This document shows, one piece after another, positions 16,254 to 27,046 of a stretch of DNA of 64,000 nucleotides (within the stretch, counting starts at the first letter, position 1; every line of letters begins with the position of its first letter). The stretch is taken from positions 62,001-126,000 of the forward strand of contig NZ_JHXN01000002.1 in the NCBI RefSeq assembly GCF_000687755.1, given 5' to 3'. Made by a program: the position numbers and the translations under genes. Origin of the DNA: Taylorella asinigenitalis ATCC 700933 (GTDB lineage Bacteria; Pseudomonadota; Gammaproteobacteria; Burkholderiales; Burkholderiaceae_B). Under the pieces are notes generated by a model. It was not told the DNA's origin. It saw only the letters and a program-made list of their open reading frames with translations, and made no database searches.

Positions 16254-17285
16254 CTAAAACGTATACCCGAAACCAGTTTGAATCTTATCGATTTCGTTTA
16301 ATAAATTAGAGATTGGTCTTAGCTGAGAATACCTTGCAGCAACTTGATGCACATATTTTTTAACTCTAGGGATATGGTCCAAGTAATGATGCTTCCCATC
16401 ACGAATAGATAGTCTTGCAAACACGCCTAGAATCCTTAGATTTCGCTGCAATCCCATCCATTCGTAGTTTTCATGAAAGATTGCAAAATCCTCTGGTACA
16501 GGCAGTCCTGCGTCTTTAGCAAATTCCCAATACCTAATAGCCCAATCGATTTGCTGAGGTTCATCCCATGTCGTTCTTGCATCCATAACAAGAGAGACCA
16601 AATCATAGCTAATAGGGCCAACCACAGCATCTTGAAAATCAATAATACCTGGAGCGTTTTGTTCGCTTGTGTACATAATATTTGGTGAGTGGAAATCGCG
16701 GTGTACAAATACCTTCGGCTCTTGAGAAGTTCGCTCACAAACAAGTTCAAATATATTTTTTAGAGTTTCTTTTTGGCTCTCATTCAATTCAAATTTTGAG
16801 TGTTTTTGAACATACCATTCAGGAAATAGATTAAGTTCCTCAATCATTTTTTCCTTACTATATTGTGGCAATGCTTCCGTATCCGCCTTTTGCATTTTTA
16901 TAAGCTCTTTCAAAGCTTTCAAATACATGTTTTGTACTTCTTTATCGGAAATCCCAGTTTTTAAAATATGAAAGAAGTTACTCTCACCCAAATCACTAAG
17001 TAACATAAAACCTAGGTCACTGTCCCTTTCTAGAATATCTGGAACGTTTACATTAACTTTTTTTAATCTTGTAGCAATGTCTACAAATGGTTCACAATTT
17101 TCTTTTTCTGGAGGTGTATCCATAACTATATAGGAATTATTTAAACCATCAACCCTAAAGTATCTTCTAAAACTTGCGTCGCTTGAGGCTGGTCGCATTG
17201 ATGATAGGTCAAGATGATATTTAGTTTGAAATTTATGTAACCATTCTCTTATTGTTTCAAGTCGTGAGTCTAGGGTTATTGCCAT
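16254..17285 (-). CDS. amgK: N-acetylmuramate/N-acetylglucosamine anomeric kinase AmgK
   Basis: AmgK phosphorylates the anomeric hydroxyl of recycled MurNAc (and GlcNAc), feeding MurU. The 343-residue cytosolic protein has an aminoglycoside-phosphotransferase fold: catalytic loop FVHRDFHSPNIMY (Brenner motif) and metal-binding IIDFQDAVVGPISYDLVSL. It diverges from lptD, with 65 bp between the starts, as in other bacteria where the recycling genes neighbour the outer-membrane assembly genes. Confidence 0.92.
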   Translation of the reverse strand: MAITLDSRLETIREWLHKFQTKYHLDLSSMRPASSDASFRRYFRVDGLNNSYIVMDTPPEKENCEPFVDIATRLKKVNVNVPDILERDSDLGFMLLSDLGESNFFHILKTGISDKEVQNMYLKALKELIKMQKADTEALPQYSKEKMIEELNLFPEWYVQKHSKFELNESQKETLKNIFELVCERTSQEPKVFVHRDFHSPNIMYTSEQNAPGIIDFQDAVVGPISYDLVSLVMDARTTWDEPQQIDWAIRYWEFAKDAGLPVPEDFAIFHENYEWMGLQRNLRILGVFARLSIRDGKHHYLDHIPRVKKYVHQVAARYSQLRPISNLLNEIDKIQTGFGYTF

Positions 17286-17350
17286 ACAATCTAATTTATA
17301 ATTTGAAGTTTTACTATTTTAGTATTTTTTAACTTTGTTATTGGTAGCCA

Positions 17351-19753
17351 GTGTTTAAGTATTTTTTACAAATGTCCAAGTTTGCTTTCCCTTTCTTTGT
17401 ATTGGTATCAGGCAAATTGTTTGGCGTTGAACAAGGCATTTATGGGCTTCAGCTATCTGAGATGCTTAATGAAACAAAGTTAAAAAGTGAAGATAACTCC
17501 ACCTTTACTATAAGTGACTCGGTTGTTTACTCTAAAAATTCAAATATCGTGCAATTAAAAGGTGATGCACAAGTCAGAAGAGTAGACTCAATAGTAAAAG
17601 CAGACTCCATAAAATATAACTTAAAATCTGGAGAAGTTCATGCTTTGGGGAATGTAAGGCTACTGAATGACGGCAATTTCATTGCCACCCCATCACTAAA
17701 ATACAATGTAAACAAGAAGACAGGAGTATCCGAAGAAGTCGAATATCGTCTTAGCAACGGGGGGTCGGGTACTTCGGATAGGGCAGAACTTTTAGACGAA
17801 AATCATCTGCAATTAGGTAAAACTATTTTTTCTTTATGTAATTGCGATTCCAAATTTTGGTATATAAAAGCCTCGCAAATTGATGTTTATAAAGACGAAA
17901 ATAAAATTGAAGCAAAAAATGGATCTCTTTATATTAAAGATTTTCCTGTATTGTGGTCACCATATCTGACATTTCCACTTCGTAAAGAGAGAAGGTCAGG
18001 TTTTCTTACTCCAACCCTGTCATCTACTTCCAGAAGCGGTTTGGGCTTTACTATTCCATACTTTTGGAATATTTCTCCAAATATGGATTTAACACTATAT
18101 CCACAATATTTTTCTAAAAGAGGGTTTCAATTAGGGACGGAGTTTAGATATTTAAAACCAAATTACTCAGGTGTCTATAATCTTAGTTATCTACCTAGGG
18201 ATTCAGAGCGAAAGGACAGTCGATGGGCTATTAGTTTATCCCATACTCATAAACTAGGTTCTTTTTTAGGGTTTGATTTTTCACTTAGCGGTAATATTAG
18301 AGCTGCTTCGGATTCGGATTATTTTAGGGATCTAAGTAATCTTCAAAATTACCAAGAAAGTAAAACATTTTTACCTAAAAATTTAAGTTTAAATTTTACT
18401 AATAACTCTACAATTAAGGGCTTTTTAGGGGTTACTAAATATCAGTCTTTGCATGATTTAACATCAGAAAACTCTGACAAACATATTTATTACTATACAT
18501 ACGAACGACTTCCAGAATTGAAGATTGAAGGGAATTGGTATGATATCGGTGGGTTTGATATCAGCACGAAACTATCTTATATTAATTTTAAATTTCAAAA
18601 AAATATTGTTTGGCCACATCATCCATTGGCACCAGACGGATCTAGATTAAGTTCTTACACTAAAGTTACGTATCCTATAGAGCGAGCTGGTTGGTATATC
18701 AAGCCATCGATAGGGCTTCATTTATCTCATTATCACACAAATTGGCATACAAATTATGATGGGAAAGGGGTGAACTATTATGCCCAATCAGGCAGGCAAA
18801 TCGACAGCATTTCCAGAATCTTACCTATCTACTCGGTTGATGCGGGGATGATATTCGAGAGAAAGACTAGTCTGTTTGGTAAGCCAAAATATCAAACTCT
18901 AGAACCAAGACTTTACTATGTTCATATTCCTTACAAAGACCAATCTGATATACCAATTTTTGATACATCTATAACATATTTAAATTTTGCTACTGCATAT
19001 TCAGAAAATATTTTTTCAGGTGGCTGGGATAGGATTAACAATGCAAATAACTTAACAGTTGGATTGACATCTCGATGGTTTGATGAAGGTTCGGGCAAGG
19101 AGAGGTTATCTGTTCAATTAGCTCAAAAGTTCTATTTTACGAAGCAGAAAGTTTCTATATCTAATAATCAGCGACTTCGAAAATTAAAAAAATCGGAGAT
19201 ACTCGCAAACATTGCCACCTCACTTACGGATACTCTAAAAATTCAAGCAGGATGGCAGTTAGACTCGGAAAAGAAATTAACATCATCGCAAACATATTTG
19301 TCCATAAACTGGTTTCCAAAGCGACTTGCAAACTTATCGCTTACGTATAGATATCAAAAAGACCCTTTCTACTACAATGAAAAAGGGAAGCGTCTAAGGG
19401 ATATTTACCAGCTTAAGGGAAAGGAAAATATAAGTATTGCCGCTCAATGGCCTTTAAGTAAAAAAGTTTTTGCCGTTGGACGTTGGGACTATTCGATAAG
19501 GGAAAGTAGAACTACTCAATCAATTCTAGGCCTCGAATATAAGGATAATTGTTGTTTCTCTAGTAGATTAGTGTTACAACGTTATGCAGTTTCGGCAGCA
19601 AAATCTAATACAGCTATATATTTTCAGTTAGAATTAAATGGACTAGGATCGGTTGGTCCTAATCCACTTGGACTTCTTAGATCAAGTATTCCGGGGTATA
19701 GAAAAATAGTTACACCATCCCCAGAGATATCTCCGTTTGAAAGGTACGAATAA
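17351..19753 (+). CDS. lptD: LPS-assembly protein LptD
   Basis: LptD is the outer-membrane beta barrel that, with LptE, inserts lipopolysaccharide into the outer leaflet. The 800 residues comprise a hydrophobic signal region, an OstA/LptA-like beta-jellyroll (about 45-150, VQLKGDAQVRRVDSIVKAD) and a long barrel domain (DFPVLWSPYLTFPL onward). Cysteines fall at 163, 165, 734 and 735 (CNC and NCC), a variant of the E. coli set that forms two inter-domain disulfides. The frame opens at GTG 17351, and the ATG at 17372 is an equally plausible start. Neither has a strong ribosome site. The stop overlaps the surA ATG (TAATG). Confidence 0.94.
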   Translation: MFKYFLQMSKFAFPFFVLVSGKLFGVEQGIYGLQLSEMLNETKLKSEDNSTFTISDSVVYSKNSNIVQLKGDAQVRRVDSIVKADSIKYNLKSGEVHALGNVRLLNDGNFIATPSLKYNVNKKTGVSEEVEYRLSNGGSGTSDRAELLDENHLQLGKTIFSLCNCDSKFWYIKASQIDVYKDENKIEAKNGSLYIKDFPVLWSPYLTFPLRKERRSGFLTPTLSSTSRSGLGFTIPYFWNISPNMDLTLYPQYFSKRGFQLGTEFRYLKPNYSGVYNLSYLPRDSERKDSRWAISLSHTHKLGSFLGFDFSLSGNIRAASDSDYFRDLSNLQNYQESKTFLPKNLSLNFTNNSTIKGFLGVTKYQSLHDLTSENSDKHIYYYTYERLPELKIEGNWYDIGGFDISTKLSYINFKFQKNIVWPHHPLAPDGSRLSSYTKVTYPIERAGWYIKPSIGLHLSHYHTNWHTNYDGKGVNYYAQSGRQIDSISRILPIYSVDAGMIFERKTSLFGKPKYQTLEPRLYYVHIPYKDQSDIPIFDTSITYLNFATAYSENIFSGGWDRINNANNLTVGLTSRWFDEGSGKERLSVQLAQKFYFTKQKVSISNNQRLRKLKKSEILANIATSLTDTLKIQAGWQLDSEKKLTSSQTYLSINWFPKRLANLSLTYRYQKDPFYYNEKGKRLRDIYQLKGKENISIAAQWPLSKKVFAVGRWDYSIRESRTTQSILGLEYKDNCCFSSRLVLQRYAVSAAKSNTAIYFQLELNGLGSVGPNPLGLLRSSIPGYRKIVTPSPEISPFERYE

Positions 19754-21249
19754 TGTCTTTTACAAAAAAAATAATTACGATTTCATTGGCTATATCAAGT
19801 GCTTTAGCTATAGCTCAAAATACACAAATTAATAATAAGCCCACAAACAAAGTTCCATCGAGCCAAATAAAGCATGGCTTAAGCCCTAATGCTACAGAGC
19901 AGATTCTTGCAGTAGTTGATGATGAAGTAATTACTATGGCAGATTTTGCCTCTAGACTTAATTCTTTAAGAATTTCTGGTCAGAGCCTGCCTGATGAAGC
20001 AGTTTTACAGTCCTTAATAGACGAGAAATTATTAAACTCATATGCTGACAACTTGGGTATTAAGGTAAGTGATCAAAGGGTTGCTCAAGCTATACAAAAC
20101 ATTGCTGCTCAAAATGGTTTAACACCTGAGCAGATGAAACAGGCTTCATCTCAATACAATATTGTGTGGGATGACTATATTAAAAACATTCGTCAGCAAA
20201 TAAAGATTGAGGATCTGAAGGTGGCTGTTGTTCGTGATCGAATCAACATTACCCCTCACGATATAGAAGCTTATTTAGCTCAAAATCCTACTGGATTACC
20301 AAAAGGATATAAAGCACCAGTTAAATTCGAACCACGTTTTGAAAAAAGACAGGTAGTGGAACAATATTTTGTGCCAAAAGCCATAGCCCTCCAACATATT
20401 TATATTCGTGTCCCAGAAGGTGCATCTCCTGATGAAGTTGCTGCGGCTAAGGCTAAGGCTGATGAAGCATTAAGCAAAATCAGACGTGGTCAAAAATTTG
20501 ATGATATAGCAAGGCAATATTCTGATGGGCCTGCAGCAGCTAATGGAGGCAAGCTTGGTATTCGTATGAATGAAGACTGGCCTACTTTATTTGTAAATGC
20601 TACGAAAAACGTAAGAGATGGTCATACTACTGGTGTTTTCAAAGCCGCTAATGGTTTCCATATTCTTAAAGTCGTTGAACGACGTGGTTTAGTTGATCAG
20701 AGGGTTAAAACAGTTAATGTTAGATTACCAGATCCACCGCAACCACAATTGACTGAAAAAGAGAAAGCAGCTAAGCAAGAGGGTCCTGTTCAAGTAGAAG
20801 AATCTCATGTTAGACATATACTTGTGGCTTTCAATCCAGTCGTGGACGTTCAAAAAGCATATGAGAAAATTTTAGATATTCAAAAGCAATTGCAAGCAGG
20901 AGCAGATTTTAGTGAACTTGCTGAAAAATATTCTGATGACACCTCTGCACCTGTAGGAGGAGATATTAGCTGGATCATGAGAGGTACAGCCGATCCTGCA
21001 TTTGAGCAAGCAGCATTTAATTTGCCACTTAATCAAGTTAGCGAACCTATTAGAACTAAATTTGGATGGCATCTGATTGAGGTTTTAGAAAGACGTAATC
21101 TTGATCGTAAGGCTGAAATTAGAAAAGACCTAGCATATGAAATGCTATACCAACAGCAATCAGCTAGTATTTTAGAAGATTGGTTAAACCAATTAAGATC
21201 CCAATCTTATATCGAAAATAGACTTACAGGTTACAAATCTGGCCTGTAA
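19753..21249 (+). CDS. surA: Periplasmic chaperone/peptidyl-prolyl isomerase SurA
   Basis: SurA escorts outer-membrane proteins such as LptD through the periplasm. The 498 residues start with a signal peptide (cleavage probably after ALAIAQ), then the SurA N-terminal chaperone domain (about 45-175) and two parvulin domains (about 210-315, ALQHIYIRVPEGA to GFHILKVVERR; about 350-450, ESHVRHILVAF to GWHLIEVLERR), with a C-terminal helix. The start overlaps the lptD stop, giving translational coupling of client and chaperone. Confidence 0.95.
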   Translation: MSFTKKIITISLAISSALAIAQNTQINNKPTNKVPSSQIKHGLSPNATEQILAVVDDEVITMADFASRLNSLRISGQSLPDEAVLQSLIDEKLLNSYADNLGIKVSDQRVAQAIQNIAAQNGLTPEQMKQASSQYNIVWDDYIKNIRQQIKIEDLKVAVVRDRINITPHDIEAYLAQNPTGLPKGYKAPVKFEPRFEKRQVVEQYFVPKAIALQHIYIRVPEGASPDEVAAAKAKADEALSKIRRGQKFDDIARQYSDGPAAANGGKLGIRMNEDWPTLFVNATKNVRDGHTTGVFKAANGFHILKVVERRGLVDQRVKTVNVRLPDPPQPQLTEKEKAAKQEGPVQVEESHVRHILVAFNPVVDVQKAYEKILDIQKQLQAGADFSELAEKYSDDTSAPVGGDISWIMRGTADPAFEQAAFNLPLNQVSEPIRTKFGWHLIEVLERRNLDRKAEIRKDLAYEMLYQQQSASILEDWLNQLRSQSYIENRLTGYKSGL

Positions 21250-21252
21250 TTC

Positions 21253-22017
21253 ATGGTACATCAAGCACGCAAGCGCTTTGGTCAGCACTTTCTAACTGAC
21301 CAAAGTGTGCCTGAGGAAATCGTACGCAAACTCTCTATACATCCAGATGATCATATTGTCGAAATTGGACCTGGATTATCAGCTCTAACAGATGTCTTGC
21401 TTAAAGAACTCAATCATTTATATGTGATAGAGATAGATAGGGATTTAGCTCAAAGACTTAGATCAAATTACGATGCAGATAATTTGACTGTAGTTGAGTC
21501 CGATGTCTTGGATGTAGATTTTTCTGTTTTTCCTACGCCATTAAGAATAGTAGGAAACCTTCCATATAACATTTCGAGTCCAATACTTTTTCATCTGATG
21601 CAGTTTGCATCTGGAGTAATTGACCAGCATTTTATGCTGCAAAAAGAAGTGGTGGATAGAATGGTCGCAATCCCAGGAACATCTGACTATGGCCGCTTAT
21701 CGGTCATGCTTCAGGAGCGGTACAAAATGTACTCAATTATGGACGTTCCACCTGAAGCATTTTCACCTCCACCTAAGGTTGATTCCGCTGTGGTTAGAAT
21801 GATTCCTTTGGATATCTCAAGAGATAAACCAAAATCTTATAAAACCTTTTCGGACCTGGTGTTGCAGGCCTTTTCACAAAGAAGAAAAATGTTAAGAGGA
21901 GTTCTAAAATCATATAAAATTGATTGGGATTTTCTTAACATAGACCCCACCAAAAGGGCTGAAGACTTATCAGTAGGTGAATTTATAAAATTATCTGACT
22001 TTATTTCAGAGAATTAA
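21253..22017 (+). CDS. rsmA: 16S rRNA (adenine1518/1519-N6)-dimethyltransferase RsmA (KsgA)
   Basis: RsmA dimethylates two adjacent adenines near the 3' end of 16S rRNA late in small-subunit assembly. Its 254 residues include [11 protein letters not shown] motif [10 protein letters not shown], the DVLDVD acidic loop, the catalytic [10 protein letters not shown], and [10 protein letters not shown]. It lies 3 bp after surA. The usual intervening pdxA is absent here and found at 2336. Its 3' end overlaps the converging YgjP-type gene by 17 bp. Confidence 0.96.
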   Translation: MVHQARKRFGQHFLTDQSVPEEIVRKLSIHPDDHIVEIGPGLSALTDVLLKELNHLYVIEIDRDLAQRLRSNYDADNLTVVESDVLDVDFSVFPTPLRIVGNLPYNISSPILFHLMQFASGVIDQHFMLQKEVVDRMVAIPGTSDYGRLSVMLQERYKMYSIMDVPPEAFSPPPKVDSAVVRMIPLDISRDKPKSYKTFSDLVLQAFSQRRKMLRGVLKSYKIDWDFLNIDPTKRAEDLSVGEFIKLSDFISEN

Positions 22018-22720
22018 TAGAATACCTTTTCATTTCCTTATCCAATTCCTCATAGTTAGGTAATGTCCTCTGAACCTCTGTCCAAAATTTTCTACTATGA
22101 TCTAGGTGCTTTAAGTGTGCTAGTTCGTGGACAATGACGTAATCAATAAGTTTTATCGGAAAATGAATTAATCTCCAATTAAGTTGAATCTCTTTTTTGC
22201 TTGAACATCTTCCCCATGTGGCTGTTGATTTGCTCAATTTAATTTGCATAAATGAATTTTGAGTTTTTGAAACGTAAAACTGAGTTCGTTTATTTAGAAT
22301 ATCTAAAGCCATTAGATATAGCCATGAAACACAGTAATCTCTCACTTTTAAAGAGTCATTTGTGGACGGTATTTTTAGGACTTTCCCATTTAAAACAGGA
22401 CTAAATACCCCCTCCGAACATTCAATAGAAACATACTCACCTAAATATAAAAATTTCCCTCCATGCGTCCATTCATTTTTTGGCCTTAAAAGAGGCATTA
22501 AATCTTTATATTTTCGAGAGAGCCAATCTTTATTTGATTCAATGAATTGCCTGATTATCTCATTGCTCGCATTAAGTGGAGCACTTACACAAACACCTTC
22601 AGGTGTCACCTTAAGAACAAGTCGCTTTCTTTGTTTTCGTTCTAAATTAATGCTTATTATTTGATCGTTTAAAGCAAATAAAATTTGATTTTCGGGAAGA
22701 AGGCTAAGTTGCTGAGGCAT
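22001..22720 (-). CDS. YgjP-type zinc metallohydrolase (DUF45)
   Basis: This 239-residue cytosolic protein of the YgjP/SprT-like metallopeptidase group has the gluzincin motif [19 protein letters not shown], giving HExxH plus a downstream third ligand. [16 protein letters not shown] is the other family hallmark. Substrate is unknown for the family. The start overlaps the end of the acyltransferase gene by 17 bp, placing it last in the run katA-glyQ-glyS-gmhB-acyltransferase-ygjP. Its 3' end overlaps rsmA. Confidence 0.88.
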   Translation of the reverse strand: MPQQLSLLPENQILFALNDQIISINLERKQRKRLVLKVTPEGVCVSAPLNASNEIIRQFIESNKDWLSRKYKDLMPLLRPKNEWTHGGKFLYLGEYVSIECSEGVFSPVLNGKVLKIPSTNDSLKVRDYCVSWLYLMALDILNKRTQFYVSKTQNSFMQIKLSKSTATWGRCSSKKEIQLNWRLIHFPIKLIDYVIVHELAHLKHLDHSRKFWTEVQRTLPNYEELDKEMKRYSINSLK

Positions 22721-23426
22721 AGTGTTCAGGATTCAAAATACGCATTTCATTTTCAATCCACTTTTCAATTAATGCAAGATACTCATCCGAGGATAATCCC
22801 TCATTTGGAATCAGTGGCCCGATTGAAACAGTTATCGTTCCAGACTTAATATTCTTGGAGTCCTTAGGCCAAATATGACCTGAGTTGATGGCAATGGGTA
22901 CGGCCCCTTTCCCCGTTACTGTTGCTAAAAGGGATCCACCTCTCTTATATGGTTTATTTGATCCTACAGGTGTTCGTGTACCTTCTGGAAAAATAATTAC
23001 GTTTGCGTCTTGCTTAAGTCTATTTTTACCCTCAGAAATAATTGCTTTCATCGCTAGCCGAGGGACCTCTCTGTTTATAGGTATATGTCCAGCACTTCGC
23101 AACCCCCAACCCATAAAAGGAATTTTTAATAGCTCTTTTTTAAGCACATAACATGAGGGCCTATCAAAAAGGGTGGGAAGAAAAAACGTCTCCCATTCTG
23201 ATTGATGTTTAGCCATATATATGGATGCGCTAGGAACTATGTTTTCTTTTCCCTTAATTTCGTATTTAATCCCTAAAATATGCTTAGCAAGCCATATGGT
23301 TAATTTGGGCCAATACCTAATAAAAGACCACTTAAATTTAAGTGGAAAGGCCATTATGATTAAGCTTATCGAACCGAAAAAGATAGTCGATATTGCTAGA
23401 AGGAATTTAAAGATAGCTTTTTTCAT
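22704..23426 (-). CDS. plsC: 1-acyl-sn-glycerol-3-phosphate acyltransferase (PlsC family)
   Basis: This membrane-associated acyltransferase adds the second acyl chain to lysophosphatidate. The 240 residues begin with a hydrophobic helix (about 5-27). Motif I reads AKHQSEWETFF, a form of H-x4-D/E common in betaproteobacteria. Motif III is IFPEGTRTPVGS and motif IV is VPIAINSG. It lies 2 bp from gmhB. The organism may have other PlsC paralogues, so the symbol is a family label. Confidence 0.88.
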   Translation of the reverse strand: MKKAIFKFLLAISTIFFGSISLIIMAFPLKFKWSFIRYWPKLTIWLAKHILGIKYEIKGKENIVPSASIYMAKHQSEWETFFLPTLFDRPSCYVLKKELLKIPFMGWGLRSAGHIPINREVPRLAMKAIISEGKNRLKQDANVIIFPEGTRTPVGSNKPYKRGGSLLATVTGKGAVPIAINSGHIWPKDSKNIKSGTITVSIGPLIPNEGLSSDEYLALIEKWIENEMRILNPEHYASAT

Positions 23427-23428
23427 GC

Positions 23429-23998
23429 CTAGTTATCGGCTAGCAAATAGCTTTCAACAAAAGAGAGAAGATTATCAAATACTGGAATTTCATATCCAAT
23501 TTCATCCTGAAATTCCATAAATTCATTTGAATTGAGAGTTTGGACACCATTGCCAGTTTTTACTAATATGGGCTCAAATCCTGCATTAGAAGCGGCTTTC
23601 AAATCCCTTAATGAATCTCCGACAGCAAAATACGGTTGCTCTGTTATGTCGAATTTAAAGCGATCAATTATCTCAGAAAACAATCCTGGCTGAGGCTTTC
23701 TGCACATGCATTCATCTTCGGGGGTATGAGGGCAAAAGAAAAATGCGTCCACATAACCGCCAAGGGGCTTTAACTGATTTAGTAATTTTTCATGCATAGC
23801 ATGTAAATCATGAATATCAAAATATCCACGACCCAATCCTGATTGGTTTGTCGCAACTACAACCTTATAACCATTATGATTTAATTTTGCGATGGCTTGG
23901 TCGGAGCCTTCTATAACAGTAAATTCGTCTACAGATCTGATGTAATTGTCGCTCTCAACGTTAATTACACCATCTCTGTCTAGAACGATTAATTTCAT
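23429..23998 (-). CDS. gmhB: D-glycero-beta-D-manno-heptose-1,7-bisphosphate 7-phosphatase
   Basis: GmhB removes the 7-phosphate from heptose bisphosphate in ADP-heptose synthesis for the LPS core. The 189-residue HAD-superfamily enzyme has nucleophile motif VLDRDGVIN, motif II VVATNQSGLGRG, the zinc-loop cysteines CPHTPEDECMCRKP, and motif IV VGDSLRDLKAA. It lies between plsC and glyS with 2-bp gaps on each side, as in many Burkholderiales. Confidence 0.94.
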   Translation of the reverse strand: MKLIVLDRDGVINVESDNYIRSVDEFTVIEGSDQAIAKLNHNGYKVVVATNQSGLGRGYFDIHDLHAMHEKLLNQLKPLGGYVDAFFFCPHTPEDECMCRKPQPGLFSEIIDRFKFDITEQPYFAVGDSLRDLKAASNAGFEPILVKTGNGVQTLNSNEFMEFQDEIGYEIPVFDNLLSFVESYLLADN

Positions 23999-24000
23999 GA

Positions 24001-26130
24001 TTAACTAGCCAATAATGAGATATCAGCCACAAGATTCATATGCTCGTGAAGCTCTGTAAGCAAGGCTAGCCTATTATTTCTGGTGGCAATATTCTCGTCC
24101 ATAACCATCACATCTTCAAAAAATTTATCTACCGGTGTCTTAAGTTTAGATAACATCAAAAACACTTCTTTATACCTTCGTGCTTCAAACGCTTCTCTTA
24201 AATTATCCTTAATTTCATGAAAATCTTTGTATAAATCAATTTCTGCAGGTGCTGCAAAAATATTGGTATCTATTTGAGGGATAGCGTAATCGATTTTCTT
24301 AAGAATATTCCCTATGCGTTTATTTGCAGCGGATAAGCTTTCGGCTTCTGGAGCTGCAGAAAACTCTTTGACGGCTTCGATTTTTGGAATAACTTCAGTT
24401 ATAGGTCCGCGATTAGCTAAAACTGAATCGACTAATGGCTTACTGTAACTGTTATATAACTGATTCTTTAATCTATCGTAAATAAAATCTTCAACCTCGT
24501 AGGCTGTTGTCTGAGGGATATCATCAAATAAAGATTGGGTAAATAAGAGTATTTCTCTTAATGAAAGAGATGAGGATTTATCTGTGTTAGTTAAAGCCTC
24601 AAATGCACTAATAATCCCCAATGCAGCTCTTCTTAAACCATATGGGTCACGCTCACCATTAGGTGCTAATCCAATACCCCATATACCCATCAAAGTCTCT
24701 ACTCTATCGGCTATATATAGGGATATAGAGATAGATGATTCTTCCGTAAATTCCTTATCGAATCTAATTTTATATTGGTCTGCTATAGCCTCAGATACAC
24801 TTTCAGGTTCACCTTGAAGTTTTGCATAGTGAGAACCCATAATACCTTGTAATTCAGGAAACTCTCCTACCATATTTGAACTTAAATCTGCTTTCGCAAG
24901 CAAAGCTGCACGTATAGCAAGTTCAGGATTAGAACTTAATTGGGAGGCAATGTAATCGGCTATCTTTTGAAGTCTAGCTACTCTTTCAAATTGTGTACCA
25001 ATCTTATTGTGATAAACAACGTTTTTAAGAGGCTCAAGCATCTGCTCTAAAGAAGTTTTCTTATCTGTCTCAAAGAAAAATTCCGCATCAGCTAGTCTTG
25101 GTCGTACCACTCTTTGATTGCCTTCAATAATATTGCTAGGGTCAGCTACTTTCATATTTGAGACAATCAAAAATTTGTTGCTTAAGTTCCCATTAGATTT
25201 AAAAAGAGGGAAGTACTTCTGATTCAAACGCATGGTTAGAATCAAACATTCGGATGGAACTTCTAGATATTTTTCTTCAAATTCACCAACGTAGATTTCA
25301 GGATATTCCACTAATGAAGTTACTTCTTCGATTAGATTCTCAACCTCCTCACCATACCCTATATTGAGGCCAAGTTCAGAAGACATACTCTCTAATTTGG
25401 AGCTAATGTAACTCTTGCGTTCTTTATAGTTTGCAACTACCATGCCTTCTTCGAGAAGTTGCTTTTCGTAAGTATCAGCAGAATTAATCTCAAAACTGTA
25501 TCTACCCATGAATCGGTGACCATGAGAGACATTGGTTGAATTTATACCAAATGCAGTAGTATCAATCACGGCCGAGCCATGCATAGCTACAAGCCCGTGA
25601 ACTGGCCTTACAAATCTGACAGATGTCTTTCCGTCAGATAATTGGTATCGCATCATTTTAGGAATAGGTAAGCTATCGATTGCATGATCTAAAATAGCCT
25701 GAAGGTCAGCTTTTAGAGAGCGACCAGCATTGATGCCTGATACAAACAGGTAGTCTTGTTTGCCGTCAGATTCAATTTTTAATTCACTAACAGGAATGCC
25801 TGATAATCCCTTGGATTCTAGCTTTTTAACTAATGCGGGTGTGGCGTTTCCTTCAGAGTCTAAACCAATCTTAACTGGAATAAGTTTTTCAGTGAATGCT
25901 TGCTCGGGACCTACATCAAGAACATCTTTGACAATAACGGCTAATCGCCTTGGAGTTGCATACGGGGTGTATTTACTTTGTGCCTCTAAATCACTGCTGA
26001 CACCCTCAAGAAGATTAGTTTTAATCAGGCCTCGTACTATCTCTTTAGCAAAAACTTCGCTTAGATTCCTAAGTGCTTTTGGAGGGAGTTCCTCAGTAAA
26101 AATTTCTACCAATAATGATTCTTTAGACAT
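24001..26130 (-). CDS. glyS: Glycyl-tRNA synthetase beta subunit
   Basis: GlyS is the tRNA-recognising and editing-like subunit of the bacterial alpha2beta2 glycyl-tRNA synthetase. The 709 residues match the family (about 690-720). The start [15 protein letters not shown], the [13 protein letters not shown] segment and the C-terminal anticodon-binding region [19 protein letters not shown] are typical. Its start overlaps the glyQ stop by 8 bp, ensuring equal subunit synthesis. Confidence 0.96.
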   Translation of the reverse strand: MSKESLLVEIFTEELPPKALRNLSEVFAKEIVRGLIKTNLLEGVSSDLEAQSKYTPYATPRRLAVIVKDVLDVGPEQAFTEKLIPVKIGLDSEGNATPALVKKLESKGLSGIPVSELKIESDGKQDYLFVSGINAGRSLKADLQAILDHAIDSLPIPKMMRYQLSDGKTSVRFVRPVHGLVAMHGSAVIDTTAFGINSTNVSHGHRFMGRYSFEINSADTYEKQLLEEGMVVANYKERKSYISSKLESMSSELGLNIGYGEEVENLIEEVTSLVEYPEIYVGEFEEKYLEVPSECLILTMRLNQKYFPLFKSNGNLSNKFLIVSNMKVADPSNIIEGNQRVVRPRLADAEFFFETDKKTSLEQMLEPLKNVVYHNKIGTQFERVARLQKIADYIASQLSSNPELAIRAALLAKADLSSNMVGEFPELQGIMGSHYAKLQGEPESVSEAIADQYKIRFDKEFTEESSISISLYIADRVETLMGIWGIGLAPNGERDPYGLRRAALGIISAFEALTNTDKSSSLSLREILLFTQSLFDDIPQTTAYEVEDFIYDRLKNQLYNSYSKPLVDSVLANRGPITEVIPKIEAVKEFSAAPEAESLSAANKRIGNILKKIDYAIPQIDTNIFAAPAEIDLYKDFHEIKDNLREAFEARRYKEVFLMLSKLKTPVDKFFEDVMVMDENIATRNNRLALLTELHEHMNLVADISLLAS

Positions 26131-27031
26131 TCAACGCTTCCTTTTTAAGCATAGGAAATCCAAGTCTTTCACGAGATTCGTAATAGCACTGAGCAACAAG
26201 CTTAGTTAAGTTTCTTATACGTCCAATGTATGCGGCCCTTTCAGTAACACTAATTGCACCGCGTGCATCTAGTAAATTAAATGTGTGAGCCGCTTTTAAA
26301 ACTTGTTCATATGCTGGCAATGCCAACGGATTCTCTAAATCCACTAGTACTTTCGCCTGTTGCTCGTAGTCTCTAAAATGTTGAAATAAAGTTGGAATAT
26401 CGGAATATTCAAAATTGTATGTCGATTGCTCAACTTCGTTTTGGTGAAAAATATCTCTGTAATACACAGGTTCACCATCCCTGTTTAAAGTCCACACTAA
26501 ATCATAGACACTTTGCACATTTTGCAAATACATGGCAATGCGCTCTAACCCATATGTAATTTCACCAGTTGTCGCCTCACAATCTAGGCCACCAACTTGT
26601 TGAAAATAGGTGAATTGAGTGACTTCCATGCCATTGAGCCAAACTTCCCAGCCTAATCCCCACGCTCCAAGTGTAGGATTTTCCCAGTCATCTTCAACAA
26701 ACCTAATATCGTGTTCTAAAGGCTCAATACCTAATGCTTTTAAAGAGCCTATATAAAGCTCAAGAATTTCAGGTGGAGCAGGTTTTAGAACAACCTGATA
26801 CTGATAGTAATGCTGCAGGCGATTAGGATTTTCTCCATATCTCCCATCCTTAGGTCTACGAGAAGGCTGAACATAGGCTGCATTCCATGGTTCTGGCCCT
26901 ATAGCCCTTAAGAGAGTAGCAGTATGAGAGGTCCCAGCCCCAACCTCAAGATCAATCGGTTGGAGTAGGGTGCATCCGTGTTCGCTCCAATATGCTTGAA
27001 GCGTAAGAATTATTTGCTGAAAAGTTAGCAT
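26123..27031 (-). CDS. glyQ: Glycyl-tRNA synthetase alpha subunit
   Basis: GlyQ is the catalytic subunit that activates glycine. The 302 residues include [17 protein letters not shown] near the N-terminus, [40 protein letters not shown], and [19 protein letters not shown]-type class II core motifs. It overlaps glyS downstream. Upstream katA ends only 15 bp away, leaving no room for a separate promoter between them. Confidence 0.97.
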   Translation of the reverse strand: MLTFQQIILTLQAYWSEHGCTLLQPIDLEVGAGTSHTATLLRAIGPEPWNAAYVQPSRRPKDGRYGENPNRLQHYYQYQVVLKPAPPEILELYIGSLKALGIEPLEHDIRFVEDDWENPTLGAWGLGWEVWLNGMEVTQFTYFQQVGGLDCEATTGEITYGLERIAMYLQNVQSVYDLVWTLNRDGEPVYYRDIFHQNEVEQSTYNFEYSDIPTLFQHFRDYEQQAKVLVDLENPLALPAYEQVLKAAHTFNLLDARGAISVTERAAYIGRIRNLTKLVAQCYYESRERLGFPMLKKEALNV

Positions 27032-27046
27032 AAATAAGTATCTAAA

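Noticed and set aside
17312-17324. TACTATTTTAGTA palindrome between amgK and lptD
   Set aside because: Short arms of A/T-rich sequence in an AT-rich gap; easily random and without flanking symmetry.
26315-26325. TGGCAATGCCA, where the octamer and its inverse nearly overlap
   Set aside because: Considered as evidence that the true motif is a palindrome, but only one of 46 copies looks like this, so the asymmetric octamer is preferred.
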